A stretch of 64,000 bases of DNA from CAZEJK01 sp964512045 (GCA_964512045.1 CAZEJK010000004.1:1-64000), one strand, 5' to 3'. Shown: positions 1 through 8,648, numbered from the stretch's first letter. The notes: generated by a model from the letters alone, not told the origin. A program made the numbers and translations.

Positions 1-139
1 AGCGTGGACGGGTCCTCCCAGGATCGAACGTCGTGCCAGCCCTGTCAACGTCGGGTTCGACGAGCGACTGCCAGGCTCCAAATCAGCGGAGCCTCGCCAC
101 CGGTGAGCTCACCCGTCGATGCTCCGGCTGAACCGCCCT

Positions 140-574
140 CTACCCTCCATCCAGAGGGTTTCGCCAGCTCAAACCGGGAAAGCGGGCGAAGTCACGATCC
201 GTACTGACCCACTCACTGCCACTCTCGATCGCCAGAGCAGCGAAGAATGCATCCGGAACCAGGTTCCCCTTGGCACCCGACCGCATGCACAGATCGGTGA
301 ACAGCTCCCAGTGACGCGGACCGGGCTCGAGCAGCACGCAGTTCGGTCGATCTCGAAGCTGCTGGGCAAACTCCAGCGCGGGGGCCAGCGGGCTTGGCGG
401 ATCGAACACACGAGGGTGCGTCACGATCCGCAGGAAGCCGCTGAGCACCAGCCCACTGAGTGCAAACGGTTGAGGTTTGTTGAGGACCCCTTCGAGCCAC
501 GGCAGCAGCTCGTGATGATGCGGTGCGTCCTCACGATGCGCGTGCACGAGCACGTTGACGTCAAGCAGAATCAC
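140..574 (-). CDS. VapC-like PIN-domain toxin
   Basis: Probable ribonuclease toxin of a VapBC module, about 144 residues. The N-terminus begins with the PIN signature VILLDVNVLVHAHRED, whose first Asp is the expected metal ligand. The C-terminal part has the PDAFFAALAIE and STDRDF segments that supply the other acidic residues in this family. I chose the GTG at 574 rather than an upstream ATG because it places the PIN strand at the very start and overlaps the antitoxin stop by 14 bases, a normal arrangement for translationally coupled TA genes. Substrate RNA cannot be inferred. Family assignment is firm; toxicity is inferred from the pairing. Confidence 0.88.
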   Translation of the reverse strand: MILLDVNVLVHAHREDAPHHHELLPWLEGVLNKPQPFALSGLVLSGFLRIVTHPRVFDPPSPLAPALEFAQQLRDRPNCVLLEPGPRHWELFTDLCMRSGAKGNLVPDAFFAALAIESGSEWVSTDRDFARFPGLSWRNPLDGG

Positions 575-809
575 CCGACTCCTCCATGAGCTCCAGCAGC
601 CCCGACGTGTCATCGAGATCGATACCGGGTCGAGGTCCGTTGCCTGGGCACGTCGTCAATCGGACGGGCGCGGCGGAGCGCCCCGGCCGCCGCTCCAGCA
701 CCTCCCGCAGCGCATCCTCGATCACCGCCGCCAAGGTTCGGTTGCTGGCCGCAGCCTCCTGCTTGGCCCGAGCGAGGAGAGTATCGTCAATCTTTACCGT
801 GGTCCTCAT
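561..809 (-). CDS. VapB-like antitoxin
   Basis: Antitoxin of the adjacent PIN toxin, 82 residues. The N-terminus MRTTVKIDDTLLARAKQEAA followed by a helix reading NRTLAAVIEDALREVLE is a ribbon-helix-helix DNA-binding fold. The acidic C-terminal tail (DLDDTSGLLELMEESGDSA) is the part expected to wrap the toxin. The gene precedes and overlaps the toxin, as is usual. A palindrome covers the start codon and a -35/-10 promoter sits so close that the transcript is probably leaderless, which fits autorepression. Confidence 0.85.
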   Translation of the reverse strand: MRTTVKIDDTLLARAKQEAAASNRTLAAVIEDALREVLERRPGRSAAPVRLTTCPGNGPRPGIDLDDTSGLLELMEESGDSA

Positions 810-845
810 ACATCAAAACATATGGTGTACGCATCTTGGTGTCAA
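809..845 (-). promoter_or_regulatory. vapBC promoter and candidate operator
   Basis: On the minus strand TTGACA (845-840), a 17-nt spacer and TATGTT (822-817) form a good sigma-70-type promoter. Only 7 nt separate the -10 box from the antitoxin ATG at 809, so the message should start at or next to the AUG. An imperfect inverted repeat (TACATCA and TGGTGTA, 809-829, one mismatch) covers the -10 box and start codon, where a VapB dimer would block transcription. Confidence 0.6.
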
Positions 846-913
846 CTCACGCGACCGCGCGTCGCAACTGAAGGGTCTCTCCGTTGGCGCCGGTCCCGAG
901 GTCGCTTTGGGTA

Positions 914-919
914 TATACT
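914..919 (+). promoter_or_regulatory. -10 box of the Uma2 gene
   Basis: TATACT lies 6 nt upstream of the chosen ATG at 926, with no ribosome-binding site in between, suggesting a leaderless message. No convincing -35 hexamer is seen at 16-18 nt; TTGGCG at 884 is too far away. Confidence 0.4.
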
Positions 920-925
920 CGACTC

Positions 926-1540
926 ATGGTTGCCTCCGCCCCTGAACCGGCCCACGTTCCAGTGCCCGACTCTGACCACATCGTGGTGCTCTCGGGCGCA
1001 ACCTGGGCCGACTTCCAACGGGTACAGGAGATGCGTGGCGATCGGCCTGTCCCGCGATTGGCGTACCTGGAAGGATCGCTCGAGCTCATGACACCCTCAC
1101 GCTCGCACGAATCCATCAAGTCGATGATCGGCCGGCTCATCGAGGCGTGGTGCCTGGAGCGTGGCCTCGACATCACCCCCTACGGATCGTGGACGCTGGA
1201 GAGCAAGCAGGAGGAGCGCGGCATCGAGCCGGACGAGTGCTACGTGCTCGGCGACCCGGCCGACCCGGAGCGGCCTGACCTGGCGATCGAGGTCATCTGG
1301 ACCTCGGGCGGGCTCAACAAGCTCGAGGTCTACCGGAAGCTCGGTGTCGCCGAGGTCTGGGTCTGGCGCCGCGATGCGCTGCAGCTGTATGCCCTGCGGG
1401 GTGAGCAGTACACCGAGATCGCGCGCAGTGAGCAGCTTGCCGGCCTCGACCACGCTCTGCTGCTCAGCTTCGTCCATGTCACACCGATGACCAAAGCCGT
1501 TCGTGCCTACCGCGAGGCGCTTCAGGTAGCCTCCGCCTGA
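926..1540 (+). CDS. Uma2 family (DUF820) endonuclease-like protein
   Basis: Protein of 204 residues with the PD-(D/E)xK nuclease core of the Uma2 family. The conserved run RPDLAIEVIWTSGGLNKLEV gives the Asp and Glu, and the Lys comes in KLEVYRKLGVAEVWVWR. The N-terminal half carries the usual YLEGSLELMTPSRSHE segment of the family. The start at 926 was preferred over 884 because the family's conserved part begins soon after it and a -10 box lies just upstream. It stands alone between two TA modules. Cellular function of Uma2 proteins is not established; DNA cleavage is inferred from the fold. Confidence 0.85.
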   Translation: MVASAPEPAHVPVPDSDHIVVLSGATWADFQRVQEMRGDRPVPRLAYLEGSLELMTPSRSHESIKSMIGRLIEAWCLERGLDITPYGSWTLESKQEERGIEPDECYVLGDPADPERPDLAIEVIWTSGGLNKLEVYRKLGVAEVWVWRRDALQLYALRGEQYTEIARSEQLAGLDHALLLSFVHVTPMTKAVRAYREALQVASA

Positions 1541-1653
1541 CGTCTCCCGAATCCGAGCGGTCCTCCGCAAACAACGACACCTCCGGGCACGGGCCGGGCC
1601 ATTCCCCCGACCGTCACGGAAGAACCTGATCTGGTGAGCCGTTACAGCTGCTG

Positions 1654-2721
1654 ATGCTGCGGCGCTTGTCTGTCCTTTTGCTCCTCATGCTCGTCACCCT
1701 TCCTGGTTGCTCGAAGACAGCAGCTCGACCCGGCACCGCCCAGGCCGCGCCGGCTCGCCCTGAGCCGACTCCAACGAGTGCAGCCGCTGCGGTCCACCCG
1801 ATCCCGGCCGAGGTGGTCGAAGCGGGCATCGAGAAGGTCCGCGCCATGGACGGGACGCGATCGCTGCTGGTGGCGCGGGGCGATGAGCTGGTCGCGGAGC
1901 GCTACTTCGACGGAGACGACGGGCCGGTCAACATCAAGTCGGCCTCCAAGAGCCTGATCTCCGCGCTGGTCGGGATCGCCATCGCCGACGGTCAGATCAC
2001 GAGCGTCGACCAACCGATCTCCGAGCTGCTCCCAGAGACGTTCGCGGATCTCGAGGAGACGACGCAGGGGATCACCGTCCACCACCTGCTGAGCATGACC
2101 ACCGGGCTCGACTCCACCTCACGCGAGCACTACGGCGCCTGGGTGGCCCAGCGGAGCTGGGTGCGCGCTGCGCTCGAGCGGCCGGTGGTCGCAGCCCCGG
2201 GCGAGCAGTTCATCTACAGCACCGGCAACACCCATCTGCTGTCGGCGATCCTGACCGAGGTCACCGGTCAGTCAACGCACGCGTATGCGCGAGAAGTCCT
2301 GCTGGAACCTCTCGGCATCGATGTGACGAGCTGGCCGGAAAGCCCGCGCGGCATCGACTTCGGCGGCAACAACGTCGCCATGACCCCGCGCGACATGCTC
2401 ACCTTCGGCCAGCTGTACCTCCAGGAAGGCCACTGGGACGGACGTCAGCTCGTTCCCGCCGACTGGGTTGAGCGCTCCCGCCGCCGCCACGCCGAGGGTT
2501 GGCCCGACCGGTACGGCGCCTACGGCTACCTGTGGTGGCTGCCACCCGGCCGCCCGGCGGACGCCTTCATGGCGGTGGGCTTCGGCGGACAGCTCATCAT
2601 CGTCGCGCCAGAGACCGAGACCGTCGTCGTGGTCACCTCGACCATCGCCAGCAAGGGCGCCGAGTGGGACCGTCAGCTGCTGGACACGCTCGACCGCCAC
2701 TTCCTCACCGCTGGCGGCTGA
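1654..2721 (+). CDS. Beta-lactamase/penicillin-binding-like serine hydrolase, lipoprotein
   Basis: Secreted serine hydrolase of 355 residues in the class C beta-lactamase / DD-peptidase-like family. The N-terminus is a lipoprotein signal (LMLVTLPGCS, Cys19) followed by a Pro/Ala linker. The SxxK motif is S96-A-S-K99 (IKSASKSL), the second motif is in YSTGNTHLL, and the C-terminal GFGGQLIIVAPE strand corresponds to the third active-site element. Length fits the family. It stands alone with no visible partner. The substrate could be an ester, a peptide or a beta-lactam; sequence alone does not decide, and esterase activity is common in this family. Confidence 0.86.
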   Translation: MLRRLSVLLLLMLVTLPGCSKTAARPGTAQAAPARPEPTPTSAAAAVHPIPAEVVEAGIEKVRAMDGTRSLLVARGDELVAERYFDGDDGPVNIKSASKSLISALVGIAIADGQITSVDQPISELLPETFADLEETTQGITVHHLLSMTTGLDSTSREHYGAWVAQRSWVRAALERPVVAAPGEQFIYSTGNTHLLSAILTEVTGQSTHAYAREVLLEPLGIDVTSWPESPRGIDFGGNNVAMTPRDMLTFGQLYLQEGHWDGRQLVPADWVERSRRRHAEGWPDRYGAYGYLWWLPPGRPADAFMAVGFGGQLIIVAPETETVVVVTSTIASKGAEWDRQLLDTLDRHFLTAGG

Positions 2722-2812
2722 GCTCTGAAGCTCCGCGTGCCTCAGCCCGGTTGAGCTGCTGCAGGAGGAGCGGCTCTTGACACGTAACAGACTAGATAGC
2801 AAACTAGACGGT

Positions 2813-3046
2813 ATGAAGCCACAGGAGATCGGGCTCTTCGACACCAAAACGCATCTCTCAGAGATCATCGAGAAGGTGCAGCAAGGCCAACGGTTCGTGA
2901 TTACCAAACGCGGTCGGCCGGTGGCCGAGCTGCGACCGCTCGAGCGCCAGCACAGGCCTCTCGAGCGGGGATGCTTGCGCAACGAAGGCTACTGGATGGC
3001 GCCGGACTTCGACGACACGCCAGAGGACTTTGGCGAGTACCTGTGA
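2813..3046 (+). CDS. Phd/YefM-type antitoxin
   Basis: Antitoxin of 77 residues. It starts with the typical Phd/YefM layout: IGLFDTKTHLSEIIEKVQQG, then FVITKRGRPVAELRPL, which is the DNA-binding dimer fold. An acidic C-terminal tail (PDFDDTPEDFGEYL) should bind the toxin. The ATG at 2813 was chosen because the upstream in-frame residues are promoter sequence (TTGACA at 2777). Two direct ACTAGA repeats 12 bp apart (2791 and 2803) just before the gene may be the operator. The stop codon overlaps the toxin ATG by one base. Confidence 0.87.
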   Translation: MKPQEIGLFDTKTHLSEIIEKVQQGQRFVITKRGRPVAELRPLERQHRPLERGCLRNEGYWMAPDFDDTPEDFGEYL

Positions 3047-3435
3047 TGGGGCCGGTCCTGGTCGACACGCACACGTTCCTTTGGTTCGTCTTCGACGACC
3101 CTCGGCTCTCCGCTTCCGCAGCTTCCGTGATCGAGGATCCCTCCCGTGACACGCTCCTGAGCGTCGCGAGCCTGTGGGAGATCGCGTTGAAGGTCAACAT
3201 CGGCAAGCTCACGCTCGGCATGTCGTTCGAGACGTTCATCGATGAGAGCGTCAGCCGTCGCGAGGTCGAGCTCCTGGCCATCGAGCTGCCGCACCTCACC
3301 CGGTACGCTCACCTGCCACTGCTGCATCGCGACCCGTTCGATCGCCTGCTGATCGCCCAGGCACTCTCGGAGAGGCTGCCGGTGCTCACCGCGGACGAGC
3401 GGTTCTCCGGCTACGCGATCGAGACGATCTGGTAG
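3046..3435 (+). CDS. PIN-domain toxin partnered with Phd antitoxin
   Basis: PIN nuclease of 129 residues. It begins MGPVLVDTHTFLWFVFDD, in which Asp7 is the first catalytic acid. SVASLWEIALKVNIGKL and RDPFDRLLIAQAL supply the next conserved acids, and TADERFSGY closes the site. This is the PIN subtype usually paired with Phd-type rather than AbrB or RHH antitoxins, as here. Translation is coupled to the antitoxin by a TGATG overlap. Confidence 0.88.
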   Translation: MGPVLVDTHTFLWFVFDDPRLSASAASVIEDPSRDTLLSVASLWEIALKVNIGKLTLGMSFETFIDESVSRREVELLAIELPHLTRYAHLPLLHRDPFDRLLIAQALSERLPVLTADERFSGYAIETIW

Positions 3436-3441
3436 ACGCGC

Positions 3442-3476
3442 CCGGCCCCGCGGCGACGTAGCCTCCGCGGGGCCGG
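3442..3476. terminator. Strong hairpin between convergent genes
   Basis: A perfect 12-bp stem (CCGGCCCCGCGG at 3442-3453, complement at 3465-3476) with an 11-nt loop lies between the ends of the PIN toxin and the 3-hydroxyacyl-CoA dehydrogenase, which converge here. No T-run follows on either strand, so it is either a bidirectional terminator without a U-tract or a 3'-end stabilising hairpin. Confidence 0.5.
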
Positions 3477-3500
3477 CATGAGCTCCGACCCATGGCCGCG

Positions 3501-4661
3501 TCAGAACTTGTGGCCGCCTTCGCGCACGCGCCGGGTCGGCTTGAAGATCGACTTGTCGTAGCGGCTGGCGAGCATCTCCAGGTGCTCGGTCAGGTCGAGA
3601 CGGGAGAACTGCCGGCCAAGGCCGATCGGGCCGATCGGCACGCCCGAGGAGTTGAGCAGCGCCAGATCGACGTCGTTCAGGGTATCGACGACCCCTTCCT
3701 GGATCAGCTTGGTGGCCTCGTTGATCTGCACGAAGAACGGCCACAGGGGGCTGAGCTTCCGCGTCGCCTTCGACAGGTCGATCTCCGGCCGCTCGCCGTC
3801 CGGCCAGGTGAAGTAGCCCTGCCCGGTCTTCTTGCCGAGCGTACCCTTCTCCATCATCGCCACCAGGTGCGCTGGCGGACCGTACTCGGGGTCCAGATTG
3901 TCAGCGAAGTAGCGGCTCGCGTTGACGGCCACGTCCACGCCGACGTAGTCGATCAGCTCGCACGGCCCCATCGCCGAGCCCAGCGAACGGTGGAAGGCGT
4001 CCAGCGCCTCAGGCTCCACCTCGCCGCGCTCCAGGATCTCGCCGATGAGCACCGCCGGCGCCTGGTTGACCCGGTTGGCGATGAACCCCGGCGCGTCCTT
4101 CTTGACGAGAACGCCGAGCTTGTGGTTCTTCGCCGCCCACTCCATGCCGATCCGGATGGTCTCGTCCGAGGTCCTCTCGGCACGGATCACCTCGATCAGG
4201 CGCATCAGCACCGCAGGGTTGAAGTAGTGCAGCCCGAGCACCTTGTCGGGACGGCTGGTGGCCTCGGCGATCTCGGAGATCTTCATCGTCGAGGTGTTCG
4301 AGGCGAGCAGGGCGTGCTTCGGCGCGGCTCGATCCACCTCGCCGAAGATCTTCTTCTTGAGCTCCATGACCTCGGGGACCGCCTCGATGATGAGGTCCGC
4401 GTTCGCCACCGCCTCGCCCAGGTCGGTGGTGGTCTTGAGCAGGCGGTCGCGGATCGCCCGGTCGTGCTCGGCCGGGACCTTGCCCTTGGCCACGAGCTTG
4501 TCGAGGCTCGAGAAGATCCGCTCGGCGCCGCGTCCGACCGCCTCGTCGGTGATGTCGTACAGGTTGACCGAGTAGCCCGCCAGCAGGGCCACCTCGGCGA
4601 TGCCGTGACCCATGTCGCCGGCACCGATCATCGCCAGGGTCGTGATGTCGTCGATGTTCAT
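3501..4661 (-). CDS. 3-hydroxyacyl-CoA dehydrogenase
   Basis: NAD-dependent oxidation of 3-hydroxyacyl-CoA in beta-oxidation, 386 residues, cytosolic. The Rossmann domain opens with AMIGAGDMGHGIAEVALLAG (GxGxxG), followed by DLIIEAVPEVMELKKKIF. The catalytic His lies in LHYFNPAVLMRLIEVI. The first C-terminal domain contains DAPGFIANRVNQA; a second, shorter C-terminal helical region follows (LVQ/INEATKLIQEGV). It is the third gene of a minus-strand operon, 10 bp after the thiolase. No fused hydratase domain is present; the hydratase is a separate gene two positions upstream. Confidence 0.93.
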   Translation of the reverse strand: MNIDDITTLAMIGAGDMGHGIAEVALLAGYSVNLYDITDEAVGRGAERIFSSLDKLVAKGKVPAEHDRAIRDRLLKTTTDLGEAVANADLIIEAVPEVMELKKKIFGEVDRAAPKHALLASNTSTMKISEIAEATSRPDKVLGLHYFNPAVLMRLIEVIRAERTSDETIRIGMEWAAKNHKLGVLVKKDAPGFIANRVNQAPAVLIGEILERGEVEPEALDAFHRSLGSAMGPCELIDYVGVDVAVNASRYFADNLDPEYGPPAHLVAMMEKGTLGKKTGQGYFTWPDGERPEIDLSKATRKLSPLWPFFVQINEATKLIQEGVVDTLNDVDLALLNSSGVPIGPIGLGRQFSRLDLTEHLEMLASRYDKSIFKPTRRVREGGHKF

Positions 4662-4671
4662 GGCAACCCCC

Positions 4672-5862
4672 TCACTTGGCCTCGTTCTCGATGATCATGG
4701 CCACGCCCTGACCCCCGCCGCAGCACATGGTGGCGCAGCCGTAGCGGCCGCCCTCCTGCTGGAGGATCCTCGCCAGCGTGCCCACGATCCGGCCACCGGT
4801 GGCGCCCAGCGGATGGCCGATGGCGATCCCGCCACCCTTGACGTTGACGCGGTCGGGATCGATACCGAGCTCGCGCATGGCGTACAGCACCACCACGGCG
4901 AACGCCTCGTTGATCTCCCAGTAGTCGATGTCGGCCACCTCGAGGCCCACCGCCTCGAGCGCCCGGCGGGTCGACGGCACCGGCCCGATGCCCATCAGGT
5001 TCGGTTGAACGCCCGCAAACCCGATCGAACGGACCGTGGCCAGCGGCGTGAGGCCCTTCGCCTCGGCCACCTCGCGGGCCATCAGCACCAACGCGTTGGC
5101 GCCGGCGTTCAGCGGTGAGGAGTTGCCGGCTGTGATGGTGCCGTTCTTCTTGAAGACCGGCCGCAGCCCGGCCATCCCCTCGGCGGTGGCGTCCGATCGC
5201 ACCGCCTGGTCGCGGTCGATGGTCTTCACGCTCCCATCCGCCTGCCGCACCTGGACAGGGAGAATCTCTTCGTCGAAGAATCCCTCCTCCTGAGCCGTGT
5301 ACGCCAGCTGATGGGAGCGGGCGCCCCAGGCGTCCATCGCCTCACGGTCGTAGCCCATGTCTGCGATGTTCTCCGCCGTGATCCCCATGTTCATGGCGTT
5401 GAAGAAGTCCCAGTGGGCCAGCTTCGGGTCCTGGAAGAACCGCAGGTTGAGCTCGATCTTGCCGTCGCCCCCCATCGGGATCCGGCCCATGTGCTCCATC
5501 CCGCCGCACAGCACGACGTCGGCGAACCCCTGAGCGATCTCCATGAAGCCGATCTGCAGGCCGGCCATGGTCGAGCCGCACTGCTCGTCCACCAGCTTGC
5601 ACGAGGTGCGCTTGTCCAGGTTGGCCAGCAGCAGCGGCGAACGTCCGCCAAGCGTGTAGTTCTCACCGACGGCCATCGCACAGCCGCAGAGAAAGTCGTC
5701 CACGTCCTTGGGCTCGATCCCCGCCCGCCGGATCGCCTCCGGCAGCAGCTGGGCCAGCAGGTCGTCGGTCCGCAGGTTGAACAGCCAGTCGCGGTCCGGG
5801 TCGTTCGGCCGGCACCGGGACTGCGCCGATCTGACGTAGCTCGCAATCACCACATCTCGCAT
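4672..5862 (-). CDS. Acetyl-CoA acyltransferase (thiolase)
   Basis: Thiolytic cleavage of 3-ketoacyl-CoA, 396 residues. The acyl-accepting cysteine is Cys95 in VDEQCGSTMAG. The second half carries NEAFAVV, IGHPLGATGGRIVGT and the C-terminal base-cysteine motif CCGGGQGVA. The start at 5862 (MRDVVIASYVRS) is supported by AGGAGG a few bases upstream; the longer in-frame extension to 5919 lacks family similarity. It is the middle gene of the hydratase-thiolase-dehydrogenase operon. A second thiolase of different sequence is at 12694-13836, so the two may differ in chain-length preference. Confidence 0.94.
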   Translation of the reverse strand: MRDVVIASYVRSAQSRCRPNDPDRDWLFNLRTDDLLAQLLPEAIRRAGIEPKDVDDFLCGCAMAVGENYTLGGRSPLLLANLDKRTSCKLVDEQCGSTMAGLQIGFMEIAQGFADVVLCGGMEHMGRIPMGGDGKIELNLRFFQDPKLAHWDFFNAMNMGITAENIADMGYDREAMDAWGARSHQLAYTAQEEGFFDEEILPVQVRQADGSVKTIDRDQAVRSDATAEGMAGLRPVFKKNGTITAGNSSPLNAGANALVLMAREVAEAKGLTPLATVRSIGFAGVQPNLMGIGPVPSTRRALEAVGLEVADIDYWEINEAFAVVVLYAMRELGIDPDRVNVKGGGIAIGHPLGATGGRIVGTLARILQQEGGRYGCATMCCGGGQGVAMIIENEAK

Positions 5863-5919
5863 CGATACTCCTCCTTTGTGCTCATGCACCCGTTCCTCAG
5901 TGCACGTGTCCGCACGCAC

Positions 5920-6732
5920 TTACTGTCCTCGGTAGCATGGTTGGCGCTTCTCGACGAAAGCGCGCGCTCCTTCCACGGCATCCTCGGTCGCGAACACCGG
6001 CGCCGCCAGCTCCGACTCCCTGGCCAGAGCGTCGCTCTCGGGCATTCCGATCCCTCCCCACACCGCCTGCCGGATGGCCTGGACCGCCACCGGGCCGTTG
6101 GCTGCGATCCGCCGGGCAAGCTCGAGCGCCTTCGGACGCAGCTGATCTGCCGACACCACCGAGCTCAAGAAGCCAAGCTGGAGCAGCTCCTCGGCCGCGA
6201 GCGGTTCTCCGGTGAGCAGCATCTCCATGGCTCGGGGGAACGGCATCTGGCGCGGCAGACGGACCGTGCCTCCGGCACCGGGGAACATCGCCCACTTCAC
6301 CTCGGGCATCGCAAACCGTGTCCCTTCCGACGCGACGCGAAGATCGCACGCCAGGGTCAGCTCCATCCCGCCGCCAAAGGCGAGGCCGTTCACCGCCGCG
6401 ATGACCGGCTTGACGACGTCGAAGTCGCGCAGCATTGCGCACGAGCCGATTGCGGGATCGGCAGCGAGCTGCTCCTCCCACTCGTCCTGCGGCGCGCCCG
6501 TACCGGTGAGCAGCGGCATCATGCTCTTGAAGTCGAGACCCGAGCAGAACGCCGGACCCTCGGCCTGGAGCACGACAGCACGGATTCCGTGATCGTCCCG
6601 TACGTGTCGCCAGCTGGCGGCGAGCCGTACCAGCATCTCCGGGTTGAGAGCGTTCCGCACCTCCGGACGGTTCAATGTCACGATCGCCAGATGCTCCTGC
6701 TGCTCGAACCTGATCAGCTCGCTGACACTCAT
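5920..6732 (-). CDS. Enoyl-CoA hydratase/isomerase family protein
   Basis: Hydration of trans-2-enoyl-CoA, 270 residues, crotonase fold. The oxyanion-hole segments are GPAFCSGLDF and NGLAFGGGMELTLACDLR, and the second glutamate region is MPEVKWAMFPGAGGT. It is the first gene of the minus-strand beta-oxidation operon. Its promoter is the TetR-operator region at 6871-6899, 140 bp upstream, which also drives the divergent acyl-CoA ligase. The exact reaction within the crotonase superfamily is inferred from the neighbours. Confidence 0.9.
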   Translation of the reverse strand: MSVSELIRFEQQEHLAIVTLNRPEVRNALNPEMLVRLAASWRHVRDDHGIRAVVLQAEGPAFCSGLDFKSMMPLLTGTGAPQDEWEEQLAADPAIGSCAMLRDFDVVKPVIAAVNGLAFGGGMELTLACDLRVASEGTRFAMPEVKWAMFPGAGGTVRLPRQMPFPRAMEMLLTGEPLAAEELLQLGFLSSVVSADQLRPKALELARRIAANGPVAVQAIRQAVWGGIGMPESDALARESELAAPVFATEDAVEGARAFVEKRQPCYRGQ

Positions 6733-6851
6733 GGCTTCCTCCGCGTTCCACTGTAAGTGCTCTGCAGTACCGGGCCACCACTCGTGCTGGTACGATCAGA
6801 AGACCGTGCGCCTTCTGAAAGCGACGGAGAGGAGCAGCAGCCGAGCTCATG

Positions 6852-6899
6852 TTGCAACCCGTCACACCTGATGATAGTATACCGAACGGTCGGTATCAA
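6852..6899. promoter_or_regulatory. TetR operator A in a bidirectional promoter
   Basis: The palindrome ATACCGAACGGTCGGTAT occupies 6879-6896. On the plus strand TTGCAA (6852-6857), a 17-nt spacer and TAGTAT (6875-6880) drive the acyl-CoA ligase, with the -10 box overlapping the operator. On the minus strand TTGATA (6899-6894), 17 nt and TATCAT (6876-6871) point toward the enoyl-CoA hydratase operon, with the operator in the spacer. A repressor bound here would block both directions. Confidence 0.78.
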
Positions 6900-6924
6900 T
6901 AGCGGTTCGAGATCCGGAGGCTCC

Positions 6925-8574
6925 ATGGACCACCGTCCCTGGCATCGTCACTACGACTACAACGTGCCAACAACCATGCGGTACCCACGCATGCCGCTTC
7001 ACGGACTGGTACGGATCGCCGCCGGGAGCTTCCCCGACAAGGCGGCCATCGACTACCTGGGCTGCAGGATGACCTTCGCCGAGCTCCGGAGTCAGGTGCT
7101 CGCGATGGCAAGCTCTCTGGAAGCCATTGGCATCCAGAAGGGGGACAGGGTCGCGCTGCAGCTGCCGAACTGCCCGCAGTATGTCATCGCCTACTACGCC
7201 GCACTTTCGCTGGGCGCCATCGTCGTGAACGTGAACCCGATGCTGACTGCCCACGAGCTGGCGGGGATCGTGCGCGACACTCGACCCACGGTGCTGATCA
7301 CCTTCGACCTCCTGGCTGAATCGACACACCAGGTTCGGGAAACGGAAGAGCTGTCGCACGTCATCGTCACCGGGCTCGGCGACTACGCCGGGACCCCGAA
7401 CGGGGCGGTGACCAGCACAGTCGAGCTCGAAGACGGCTGGCGCCAGTTCGTCACGCTGGTGCACGAGGCCCCCCGGCGCCGCTGGCCGCGGGTGGAGATC
7501 GCCCCGACGGACCCGGCGGTGATCCTGTACACCGGTGGCACCACCGGCGTGCCGAAGGGCGCGGTGCTCACGCACGCCAATATGGTGGCGGCCACCTTGC
7601 AGACCACCGTCTGGGGCAACCCGTACGCCCACTTGGACCCGATCGAGCGCCGCTCGGTGCTCGGACCGCTACCGATGTTCCACGCCTACGGCAACGTCTG
7701 CCTGCTGAACTGGGGAATGTTCAACTGCGCGACCCAGATTCTCGTTCCCCGAGTCGACATCGACGAGCTGGTGGAGCTGATCGACCGAGTCGAGACAGTG
7801 AGCTTCTTCCCCGCCGTCCCGACCATGTTGATCGGGATCCTCAACCACCCGAAGGCATCCCAGATCGACCTGGCGCGCAAGCTGCGCTCGGTGAACTCGG
7901 GCAGCGCACCGTTGGCCAGGGAGGTCATCTGGCAGATGCTGGATCTCGACATCTTCTACATCGAGGGGTACGGGATGACGGAGTCCGCCGGGCTCGCGAT
8001 GGCGAACCCGCTGATGGGGATGAGCAAGGTGGGCAGTATCGGCATCCCGTACATCGACACCGACGTGCGTCTGGTCGACCTCGAAGAGGGCGTCCACGAG
8101 GTGGGTCCCGGCGAGCCCGGGGAGCTGCTGATCCGTAGCGCCACGGTCATGAGTCACTACTGGAACAAGCCGGAGGAGAGCGCCGAGCAGCTGCGCGACG
8201 GCTGGTTGGCCAGCGGTGACATTGCCGTGCGCGACGAGGACTGGTACTTCTCGATCGTCGACCGCAAGAAGGACATGATCATCGCCGGCGGCTTCAACAT
8301 CTACCCGCGCGAGATCGACGAGGTACTGGCCCAGCATCCGAAGGTGCTGAACGGCATCGCCGTGGGGGTCCCCGACCCGTACCGGGGCGAGACGGTCAAG
8401 GCGTTCGTGGTGCTCAAGCCGGGGGAGACCGCCACTCCCGAGGAGATCATCGGCTTTTGTCGAGAGCAGCTGGCAGCGTACAAGGCGCCAAAGCTGGTGG
8501 AGTTCCGCGACAGCCTCCCGCAGTCCGCTGTCGGCAAGGTGCTGCGACGGATGCTGCGCGACGAAGAGGCATAG
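6925..8574 (+). CDS. Long-chain fatty acid-CoA ligase
   Basis: ATP-dependent activation of a fatty or other carboxylic acid to its CoA thioester, 549 residues. The AMP-binding P-loop is YTGGTTGVPKGAVLTHANM; further motifs are GYGMTESAG, SGDIAVRDEDWYFSIVDRKK and the C-terminal catalytic lysine region SAVGKVLRRML. Start 6925 (MDHRPWHRHYDYN) follows a GGAGG at 6916-6920; the upstream in-frame extension covers the promoter and operator. It is transcribed divergently from the beta-oxidation operon under the same TetR operator, which fits the activation step of that pathway. Confidence 0.93.
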   Translation: MDHRPWHRHYDYNVPTTMRYPRMPLHGLVRIAAGSFPDKAAIDYLGCRMTFAELRSQVLAMASSLEAIGIQKGDRVALQLPNCPQYVIAYYAALSLGAIVVNVNPMLTAHELAGIVRDTRPTVLITFDLLAESTHQVRETEELSHVIVTGLGDYAGTPNGAVTSTVELEDGWRQFVTLVHEAPRRRWPRVEIAPTDPAVILYTGGTTGVPKGAVLTHANMVAATLQTTVWGNPYAHLDPIERRSVLGPLPMFHAYGNVCLLNWGMFNCATQILVPRVDIDELVELIDRVETVSFFPAVPTMLIGILNHPKASQIDLARKLRSVNSGSAPLAREVIWQMLDLDIFYIEGYGMTESAGLAMANPLMGMSKVGSIGIPYIDTDVRLVDLEEGVHEVGPGEPGELLIRSATVMSHYWNKPEESAEQLRDGWLASGDIAVRDEDWYFSIVDRKKDMIIAGGFNIYPREIDEVLAQHPKVLNGIAVGVPDPYRGETVKAFVVLKPGETATPEEIIGFCREQLAAYKAPKLVEFRDSLPQSAVGKVLRRMLRDEEA

Positions 8575-8648
8575 CGACGTAGAAATGGCGCATCTTCGAG
8601 AGTTTAAAGCAAAGTCGCGAGAGTTCAGGCACCTGTAGCCTGTCCCTG

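Noticed and set aside
1..139. GGTTCGA at 53-59 as part of a tRNA T-arm
   Set aside because: The flanking bases do not form the 5-bp T stem and no anticodon or acceptor stem can be drawn. Nothing else was recognised in 1-139.
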